11,092 nucleotides of DNA, taken from contig JAGLNZ010000197.1 in NCBI GenBank assembly GCA_023139225.1, positions 1 through 11,092 on the forward strand. The letters run 5' to 3'. How positions within the stretch are numbered: the stretch's first letter is position 1; each line of letters starts with the position of its first letter. The notes beneath the pieces were generated by a model. It worked only from the letters and a program-made list of their open reading frames with translations, had not been told where the DNA came from and searched no databases. Origin of the DNA: Desulfobacula sp. Its GTDB lineage: Bacteria > Desulfobacterota > Desulfobacteria > Desulfobacterales > Desulfobacteraceae. This document shows, one piece after another, positions 5,489-11,092 of this stretch. The translations under genes were made by a program, and so were the position numbers.

Positions 5489-7159
5489 TCAAATACAGGT
5501 TTTACAAATTTTACAATCAATCATAGGGCAGGGCGCGGATTTTTTTTCTTGTTTGGCCTTTAAAAATTCTTTTGCAAGAAACTGCTTTTTTACCCGGTTG
5601 TCAAGAAAATCCCAGGGCAGGTGAGTATCAACCGGTTTTTCCTGATAGATAATAAAATTGCAATATGCCTTATTCTGTTTCATGGCTGCGGTCCATCCAT
5701 TCCTTTGCGCCGATTCGATGATATCGGCAGCTTTTTGGCACCCGCAGGAAAGAAGGGCATGAATTTTAGCCTTTCTCAATGATTCAATATTTACCTTTAC
5801 ATTTGCGATTTTTTTTAAGCCCTGCCGGATAATATTGACTCGTTGTTTTAATACTTTTTCATTTTCCATGGCAGCCCATTGAAACGGGGTGCAGGGTTTG
5901 GGAATAAAGGGATTAACACTTAATGTGATCGTTCCGATTTTTTTTTTCTTTTTTGAGGCCTCAAGAAAGACCTCTTTTATTTTTTTTGTTAAGTCAACGA
6001 TGGCATAAACATCCTTGTCTTCTTCAAAGGGAAGTCCGATCATAAAATAGAGCTTTAAATTGATGATTCCGGCGTTGACAAGTCTTTTAGCGGCCCCAAG
6101 GATATCGTGCTCATCAATTTTTTTATTTATAATATTGCGCATCCGTTCAGACCCTGCTTCCGGGGCAATGGTTGCTGTTTTTACTTTTGAGTTTGAAAGT
6201 GCGCTAATAAGTTCATCTGTCAGCATATCCGCTCTGAGTGATGAGAACGACAACTTGAAATCGTGTTTCAGACCATAGTCACAAATATCGGTAATATGAG
6301 GATGATCTGCAACAGCAGAACTGACAAGTCCTATTTTATCTGTTTTTCCGGATGCTTTATCCATGGCGCTATATATATTTTTTGTTGGATAAATTCTGGG
6401 CGGTCTGTAAATAAATCCGGCGCTGCAGAACCTGCAGCCATGGGGGCAGCCTTTAAGGGTCTCGATAAGGAAGGTATCCCTAAAAGCCGCACCGGAAGTA
6501 AGAATAGTGGTGGCAGTTGTGATCCTGTCAAGATTTTCAAGGTATTGCACCTTGATTTGAAATGGATGTTTACTGGCGTGAAGGCCAGGTACATATGCAC
6601 CTTGGATTTTTTTTTCCAGGGTTTGTAAAAAAAAATTTCTGTCGGTTTTTTTTTCAACTTCAGCAAAAAAAGATTCCAGCAGGCATTCTGCTTCCCCCAA
6701 AAGGAAACAGTCCACAAAAGGAGCAATGGGTTCAGGATTTAAAAAACAGGCGACTCCCCCTGCAACCACCAGGGGGTGGGTGTGGTTTCGATCGGGTGAT
6801 CGCAAGGGGATGCCTGCTTCTCCGAGAAGTTGAACAAGATGGTTAAAGTCATTTTCAAATGATATTGAAAATAGAATGATATCAAATTGATTAAGGCTTA
6901 ACCCGCTTTCTATACTCTTAAGGCCGGTATTTTTCTGTTTTGGGTCCGGCATAAAGACCCTTTCGCAGGCCACATCGTTTATCTGGTTTGCAACCTTGTA
7001 AACGGTCTGAAACCCTAATGATGACATGCCGGCCTTATAGGTGTTGGGATAAACAAGGGCTGCCTTTATCAGTCCCTTGCCTTTTTTAATAATGGCCCCT
7101 TGTTCAACAATCTTTTTTTTTGAGCCATAGTCCCGGACCGGTTTGAGCCTTTTTCTCAT
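5489..7159 (-). CDS. Radical SAM protein with N-terminal B12-binding-like domain, last gene of the division operon
   Basis: A 556-residue cytosolic iron-sulfur enzyme. Residues about 30-165 form a Rossmann-like B12-binding-type domain (LVYPNTYKAGMSSLG start, LVVAGGVACFLNPEP, FLLGEAE), but the cobalamin ligand motif DxHxxG is not seen. The radical SAM domain follows with the CxxxCxxC [4Fe-4S] site at C238, C242 and C245 (CPHGCRFC) and later IAPEAGSERMR and LYFMIGLPFEED. A C-terminal part (about 515-556) contains LPWDFLDNRV and ends in four cysteines, C544, C549, C552 and C555, perhaps a second cluster. The layout resembles the uncharacterised radical SAM family TIGR03960, but the DUF2344 domain often fused there is absent. 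The substrate is unknown. The ATG is 3 nt after the ftsZ stop with only a weak ribosome site, implying coupled translation. Several 9-10 nt A/T runs interrupt the reading frame's composition without breaking it. Confidence 0.87.
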   Translation of the reverse strand: MRKRLKPVRDYGSKKKIVEQGAIIKKGKGLIKAALVYPNTYKAGMSSLGFQTVYKVANQINDVACERVFMPDPKQKNTGLKSIESGLSLNQFDIILFSISFENDFNHLVQLLGEAGIPLRSPDRNHTHPLVVAGGVACFLNPEPIAPFVDCFLLGEAECLLESFFAEVEKKTDRNFFLQTLEKKIQGAYVPGLHASKHPFQIKVQYLENLDRITTATTILTSGAAFRDTFLIETLKGCPHGCRFCSAGFIYRPPRIYPTKNIYSAMDKASGKTDKIGLVSSAVADHPHITDICDYGLKHDFKLSFSSLRADMLTDELISALSNSKVKTATIAPEAGSERMRNIINKKIDEHDILGAAKRLVNAGIINLKLYFMIGLPFEEDKDVYAIVDLTKKIKEVFLEASKKKKKIGTITLSVNPFIPKPCTPFQWAAMENEKVLKQRVNIIRQGLKKIANVKVNIESLRKAKIHALLSCGCQKAADIIESAQRNGWTAAMKQNKAYCNFIIYQEKPVDTHLPWDFLDNRVKKQFLAKEFLKAKQEKKSAPCPMIDCKICKTCI

Positions 7160-7162
7160 CTA

Positions 7163-8416
7163 TCAGTCGGCTTTTCGCCTTAGAAATGTCGGCACCTCCA
7201 GGTCATCGTTATCAAAGGGCATTGTACCGTAATCATTTATCATGTTATCATCGCCAACAGCTCTTTTCTGTTTAATTATGACAGGGTTGTCAAATTCATT
7301 CCAGTTTGAAAGTTCCTCCTGGGTCGGGGTCCGTACATGTCCCCTGGCAATAGGTTCGGCAGGTTGTGTAAACGGTTGAGCCGCAACCTGGGACTGTTGA
7401 TGTGAAACCTGCTGAACCACAGGATCAAAATGGTGTATGTTATTTGATACCTGGGTCTCTTCAGAGTCAATACCGGTTGCAATTACCGTTATTCTCATTT
7501 CATCGCCCAGTTCATCATCAAATGTCTGGCCCCAGATGATTTCTGCATCATCTCCTACTTCCTTGTATATCCGGTCAGAGGCTTCCGTCATTTCATCCAG
7601 AGTGAGATCGGAACTGGATGTAATGTTCATTAACACCCCTTTTGCACCGGAAATAGAGATGTCTTCAAGAAGCGGATGGGAAATTGCTCTTTCAGCCGCT
7701 TCGACAGCACGGTTTTCCCCGGATGCGATACCGATACCCATCAATGCTTTACCGGCTTTCTGCATGGTGGTCCTGACATCTGCAAAGTCCAGGTTGACAT
7801 GGCCCGGCATCATAATCAGGTCTGTAATGCCCTTTACGGAATGGTGGAGAATCTCATCTGCTTTAATGAACATATCAACCATTCTGGCACCTTTAGGTGC
7901 AATACCCCTGAGACGGTCATTTGGAATTGTAATGACGGTATCAGTAATCCCATGAAGTTTTTCAAGGCCTTCAAGAGCCTGTTTTTCTCTTTTTTTTCCT
8001 TCAAAAGAAAAGGGTTTAGACGCAACGGCAACAGTCAAAATTCCAAGATCTTTACAGATTTCAGCAATGATCGGAGCAGCGCCTGTTCCTGTTCCTCCGC
8101 CAAAACCGGCAGTAATAAAAACCATATGGCTGTCCTCTAAGGCTTGCCGCAGCTCATCCGTGCTCTCTAAAGCAGCGTCCCGGCCTTTATTGGGATCAGC
8201 ACCGGCACCAAGCCCTTCTGTCAGTTCTTTTCCGATCTGAATTTTGATTTCAGCTTTTGAGGCTTCCAGAGCCTGGACGTCGGTGTTGGCAACAATGAAT
8301 TTTACGCCTCGAAGTTTTGCATCAATCATGTTGTTCACAGCATTTCCGCCGGCACCGCCAACACCAATAACCTTAATTTTTGCTGAATTCTCATTTTCCA
8401 CATAAGAAAAAGTCAT
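7163..8416 (-). CDS. ftsZ: Cell division GTPase FtsZ
   Basis: The tubulin-like GTPase that polymerises into the Z ring at midcell and recruits the divisome. The 417-residue protein has the GTP-binding signature GGGTGTG (106-112), the N-terminal phosphate loop GVGGAGGNAV (about 18-27), the T7 synergy loop NLDFADV (208-214) with the catalytic acidic residues, a Gln/Pro-rich linker (about 318-395), and the C-terminal peptide DLEVPTFLRRKAD (405-417) that binds FtsA and other partners. The ATG at 8414-8416 is chosen over an in-frame GTG two codons earlier, because that GTG overlaps the Shine-Dalgarno GGAGG (8422-8426), whereas the ATG is five bases after it. It lies 17 nt after ftsA and 3 nt before the radical SAM gene. 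This is the best ribosome site in the cluster, consistent with FtsZ being the most abundant division protein. Confidence 0.98.
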   Translation of the reverse strand: MTFSYVENENSAKIKVIGVGGAGGNAVNNMIDAKLRGVKFIVANTDVQALEASKAEIKIQIGKELTEGLGAGADPNKGRDAALESTDELRQALEDSHMVFITAGFGGGTGTGAAPIIAEICKDLGILTVAVASKPFSFEGKKREKQALEGLEKLHGITDTVITIPNDRLRGIAPKGARMVDMFIKADEILHHSVKGITDLIMMPGHVNLDFADVRTTMQKAGKALMGIGIASGENRAVEAAERAISHPLLEDISISGAKGVLMNITSSSDLTLDEMTEASDRIYKEVGDDAEIIWGQTFDDELGDEMRITVIATGIDSEETQVSNNIHHFDPVVQQVSHQQSQVAAQPFTQPAEPIARGHVRTPTQEELSNWNEFDNPVIIKQKRAVGDDNMINDYGTMPFDNDDLEVPTFLRRKAD

Positions 8417-8420
8417 ACCC

Positions 8421-8427
8421 ACCTCCC
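8421..8427 (-). promoter_or_regulatory. Strong ribosome binding site of ftsZ
   Basis: GGGAGGT on the minus strand ends four bases before the ATG at 8416. It places the ftsZ start at that ATG and rules out the overlapping GTG at 8420-8422. Confidence 0.8.
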
Positions 8428-8433
8428 TTAAAA

Positions 8434-9660
8434 TTAAATAATATCTTTAAACCACTGTTTCATTTTGTTTAATATTCCGGTAAATCCTTGTGCCTGTGTA
8501 TCTTTAAAATCCATTTGACAGCTTGCACTTGAACCGAAAATGACAAGCCCGACACCGGTAGCATAGGCCGGGTTTTTAACAATATCTTTTAGTCCCCCTA
8601 TTTTATTGGGTTCACCAATTCTCACAGGCACATTGAAAACTGATTCTGCAAGTTCGATGATTCCGTCAAGAACCACGCTTCCTCCTGTGAGAACAAACCC
8701 TGCGGGAAATGAATTTTCAAGTCCGTTTGAGAACAATTCTTTTTTTAAAAGAGAAAAAATTTCTTCTACCCTGGGTTCTAAGATTTCAGCCAGAATCCCC
8801 TTGGAAAGTTTTTTGGGTTCTCTTCCGCCAACAGCGGGCACTTCAATGGTTGCACCACTGCGTACATTTTCCGGGACACAGGTGCCGTGTTCAATTTTTA
8901 TTTTTTCAGCTTCCGGAAGAGGTGTTCGAAGACCAATGGAAATATCATTGGTCAGGTTATGTCCGCCCAGGGTGAGTCCGTATATAAATTTTAAATTATT
9001 ATCTTTGAAAAGGGCCAGATCCGTAGTGCCACCGCCCATATCGGCTATGACACACCCCAATTCTTTTTCTTCGTGTGTGAGAACAGCTTCACCTGAAGCC
9101 AGGGATTCAAGGGCAATATCACAAACTTCCAGGCCTGCTTTATTGCAGCATTTAACAATATTTCTGGCGGATGATACAGCACCGGTGACAATATGAATTT
9201 TAGCTTCCAGCCGGATAGCTGTCATGCCCACAGGATTTTGAATGGATTCCATGTCATCAACAATAAATTCCTGGGGGATGACGTGAAGGATTTCTCTGTC
9301 AGTAGGAATAGCCACGGCTTTTGCTGCATCAATGACGCGCTCAACATCCGGCTGTGTAATTTCACGGCCTTTGATAGCAATAATTCCATGGGAGTTGAGC
9401 CCTTTGATATGATTGCCTGCAATGCCTACATATACGGATGAGATATCACAGCCGGCCATGAGTTCTGCCTCTTCAACCGCTTTTTTAATAGAATCCACAG
9501 TTGATTCAATATTGACAACAGATCCTTTGCGAAGCCCGGTGGATGGATGGGTACCGACACCAATAACATTGATCTCGTCCTCAAGCATCTCCCCGACAAC
9601 AGCAGTGATTTTTGTCGTGCCGATATCCAGGCCTACGATTATTTTTTCATTTCCCTGCAA
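8434..9660 (-). CDS. ftsA: Cell division protein FtsA (actin-like Z-ring anchor)
   Basis: Actin-family ATPase that tethers FtsZ filaments to the inner membrane and recruits later division proteins. The 408 residues show phosphate 1 motif GLDIGTTK (10-17), the FtsA-specific 1C domain (about 85-165), phosphate 2 motif IADMGGGTTDL (205-215), adenosine motif VLTGGSVVL (323-331), and a C-terminal amphipathic helix GILNKMKQWFKDII (395-408) that serves as the membrane-targeting sequence. The start appears to be TTG (9658-9660): AGGGGG lies six bases upstream, the ftsQ stop is one base away, and the nearby ATG at codons 4-5 is out of frame. Use of TTG should lower translation relative to ftsZ, consistent with the excess of FtsZ over FtsA known in other bacteria. 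The length matches the usual 400-420 residues. Confidence 0.97.
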   Translation of the reverse strand: MQGNEKIIVGLDIGTTKITAVVGEMLEDEINVIGVGTHPSTGLRKGSVVNIESTVDSIKKAVEEAELMAGCDISSVYVGIAGNHIKGLNSHGIIAIKGREITQPDVERVIDAAKAVAIPTDREILHVIPQEFIVDDMESIQNPVGMTAIRLEAKIHIVTGAVSSARNIVKCCNKAGLEVCDIALESLASGEAVLTHEEKELGCVIADMGGGTTDLALFKDNNLKFIYGLTLGGHNLTNDISIGLRTPLPEAEKIKIEHGTCVPENVRSGATIEVPAVGGREPKKLSKGILAEILEPRVEEIFSLLKKELFSNGLENSFPAGFVLTGGSVVLDGIIELAESVFNVPVRIGEPNKIGGLKDIVKNPAYATGVGLVIFGSSASCQMDFKDTQAQGFTGILNKMKQWFKDII

Positions 9661-9661
9661 A

Positions 9662-10543
9662 TCAAACCCCCTTTTCTAAATTGTTGTGCAGAGCATCATT
9701 GAGTTGTGTTTTGATAAATACTTTTTTGATATTAAAAAGATCCATGGTGCAGATCGTTCTTGTGGGAAAGTTTTTATCAATATATGCACTTATTTTTTTT
9801 GCTTTATTCAGTTTTGCATTAAAATTATCAAATCCCAGTTTTATTTGAATGGTTCCCTGGGTTTCAGGCGGCAATTGATTGTAAATATCATTGGCTTCAA
9901 TGGTAATGCCTGTGTTTTTATCACCGGTTATTTTTTTAATATCACCGGACTCGTCTGTTTTTAAAAAATTCATGATGGAGTTGAATAAAGGGCCGTTAAA
10001 CATATACTGGTTATCAGTGCTTGTTAGATCAACCCCGGTGATGACCGGCAAATTTTCCAAATGATCTTTCAGGGGATTGTATTCTTTGAACGGCCTTCCC
10101 TGGGTATTAATTAAAATGTCTGCCAGGTTTTCAATCTTAACAATGGCCAGAGGCTCCTGCTCAATAACGGATATAAAAAGCACTGATGCCAGATTCCTTT
10201 TTACGCAGGCCGACTGAATCCAGGGATGTGAAGCAATTAGTTTTTCAATGGAATAAAGGTTGATTCCAAAAATATTCTCGTCATGGGCTAAATCTGCAAG
10301 TTTAAGGATATCTTCTTTCAAGACCCGTTTTGTACCTGAAATTTCAATCTTTGTAATATTAAAAAATTTTGATTGGGTAATAAAATCATAAATAAATACG
10401 GATGCAAGGCTCAAAATACTGATAAACGCCACAGTCATGATACATTTGAGACAAAAATCAATGCCGGCTCCGGAATCGGAGCGTACGACTGCACCCTCGA
10501 TGGCTTCAGGTTTATACCTGTTTGGTTTGATTTTTTTACTCAC
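9662..10543 (-). CDS. ftsQ: Cell division protein FtsQ (DivIB)
   Basis: Bitopic inner-membrane protein that links the early Z ring to the periplasmic divisome through FtsL and FtsB. The 293 residues comprise a basic cytoplasmic tail (1-30, KKIKPNRYKPE), one transmembrane helix (about 32-54), a POTRA domain (about 61-131; FNITKIEISGTKRV start and NIFGINLYSIEKLIASHPWI), and the FtsQ/DivIB beta domain (about 135-260; NTQGRPFKEY, LPVITG). Sequence conservation is low in this family, so the call rests on domain order and position between murB and ftsA. The start is GTG (10541-10543), overlapping the murB end by 8 nt, with GAGGG (10550-10554) six bases upstream. The stop lies one base before the ftsA start, so translation is likely coupled at both ends. 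Confidence 0.94.
   Translation of the reverse strand: MSKKIKPNRYKPEAIEGAVVRSDSGAGIDFCLKCIMTVAFISILSLASVFIYDFITQSKFFNITKIEISGTKRVLKEDILKLADLAHDENIFGINLYSIEKLIASHPWIQSACVKRNLASVLFISVIEQEPLAIVKIENLADILINTQGRPFKEYNPLKDHLENLPVITGVDLTSTDNQYMFNGPLFNSIMNFLKTDESGDIKKITGDKNTGITIEANDIYNQLPPETQGTIQIKLGFDNFNAKLNKAKKISAYIDKNFPTRTICTMDLFNIKKVFIKTQLNDALHNNLEKGV
9667..9672 (-). promoter_or_regulatory. Ribosome binding site supporting the TTG start of ftsA
   Basis: AGGGGG on the minus strand, inside the last codons of ftsQ, is six bases before the TTG. No in-frame ATG or GTG is close enough to compete. Confidence 0.65.
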
Positions 10544-11092
10544 CTTCTACCCTCACTTCTGTTTTAAGTATAATTTGGTATTTTTTATATACGGCTTCCT
10601 GGATCTGCTGTTTTAATAAAAGAATGTCTTCACATGTTGCATTGTTGATATTCACGATAAAATTTGCATGTTTTGGGGATACCATGGCGTCATTAATTCT
10701 CACCCCTTTGAGCCCTGTTCTTTCAATCAGCTCCCCGGCAGATTTTCCCATGATCGGGTTTTTGAAAAAACATCCGGCATTTGCAAAGGAGACAGGCTGG
10801 GTTGCATTTTTTTTGCTGAGGTTAAGTTTAAAGGTTTCTTCTATTTTTTTCTGGATGCCTTGGTTTAATGTTAATTTTGTTTCTACAATAAAACCGGATT
10901 GATTAAGTTTTCGGTAAGAAAAATTAAGGTCTTTTCTTTCAATGGTTTTAACATCCAGGGTATTTTGGTCCAATATATCAATGGACTTAACAATGTCTGA
11001 CATATCTTTGGACGGTGTCCCGGCATTCATTATAATGGCGCCCCCGACGGTTCCGGGAATTCCAGCGGCAAATTCAAGTCCGGAAAGACTAT
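10536..11092 (-). CDS. murB: UDP-N-acetylenolpyruvoylglucosamine reductase MurB (partial, 5' end outside window)
   Basis: Cytosolic FAD enzyme that reduces UDP-GlcNAc-enolpyruvate with NADPH to UDP-MurNAc, the second committed step of peptidoglycan synthesis. The 184 readable residues are the C-terminal part; the frame continues past the right edge, and the Met at 11030 is internal. The FAD-domain signature GIPGTVGGAIIMNAG is at the edge, FSYRKLNQSGFIV follows, then the substrate-binding domain with NAGCFFKNP, AGELIERTGLKG and VSPKHANFIVN. The active-site proton donor position holds Cys (GCFFKNP) where E. coli has Ser; Cys occurs in other MurB proteins, so activity is expected. The gene overlaps ftsQ by 8 nt, with no ddl gene in between. 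Confidence 0.96.
   Translation of the reverse strand, partial: SLSGLEFAAGIPGTVGGAIIMNAGTPSKDMSDIVKSIDILDQNTLDVKTIERKDLNFSYRKLNQSGFIVETKLTLNQGIQKKIEETFKLNLSKKNATQPVSFANAGCFFKNPIMGKSAGELIERTGLKGVRINDAMVSPKHANFIVNINNATCEDILLLKQQIQEAVYKKYQIILKTEVRVEGE
10550..10554 (-). promoter_or_regulatory. Ribosome binding site supporting the GTG start of ftsQ
   Basis: GAGGG on the minus strand lies inside the end of murB, six bases before the GTG. It supports the 8-nt overlap between murB and ftsQ. Confidence 0.6.

Noticed and set aside
7437..7955. 172-codon open frame antisense to ftsZ
   Set aside because: Fully covered by ftsZ, with Ser/Ile-rich low-information sequence and no family resemblance.
8606..9196. 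196-codon open frame antisense to ftsA
   Set aside because: It lies entirely within the well-supported ftsA gene, has no recognisable domain and its composition is that of a reverse-frame shadow.
1..11092. CRISPR arrays, insertion sequences, tRNA or rRNA genes
   Set aside because: No regularly spaced repeats, transposase-like frames, terminal inverted repeats or tRNA cloverleaf signatures were seen; genes are packed with little free space.

Overview
The window is AT-leaning, tightly packed bacterial chromosome. It most resembles a Gram-negative sulfate-reducer-type deltaproteobacterium (Desulfobacterota, probably Desulfobacterales). That placement is an inference from the murB-ftsQ-ftsA-ftsZ order, the family II pyrophosphatase, the long soluble hybrid kinase and the overall protein style; no 16S or other marker is present. 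No RNA gene, CRISPR array, insertion sequence or prophage was found.

Left part (1-3028): the last residues of a probable membrane protein are followed after 3 nt by a soluble hybrid histidine kinase (REC-PAS-HisKA-HATPase-REC). It converges on a Mn-dependent family II inorganic pyrophosphatase (ppaC) on the minus strand, and the two share an 11-bp-stem terminator. ppaC is divergent from the next block across about 235 bp that holds overlapping candidate promoters.

Middle (3266-5466, plus strand): a single-domain PilZ (c-di-GMP-binding) protein lies 24 nt before a small YvlD/4TM-holin-family membrane protein. After a 171-bp gap with a candidate promoter comes a two-gene CBS operon: a two-CBS protein overlapping by 4 nt a four-CBS protein. 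The larger one is an internal duplication in which each CBS pair ends in a Cys-x-x-Cys motif. These genes look like small-molecule sensing and regulation, but their targets cannot be read from the sequence.

Right part (5489-11092, minus strand): part of the division and cell-wall (dcw) cluster, transcribed as murB (partial) > ftsQ > ftsA > ftsZ > a radical SAM protein. Gene junctions are 8-nt overlap, 1 nt, 17 nt and 3 nt, so this is one tightly coupled operon. MurB makes UDP-MurNAc. FtsQ, FtsA and FtsZ build the divisome: the FtsZ ring, its membrane anchor FtsA, and the periplasmic FtsQ scaffold. ftsQ appears to start with GTG and ftsA with TTG, while ftsZ has a strong Shine-Dalgarno and ATG.

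Most of the content is ordinary housekeeping. The points most worth checking are the Cys-motif four-CBS protein and the uncharacterised radical SAM protein coupled to ftsZ. I see no convincing evidence for a wholly new multi-gene system.
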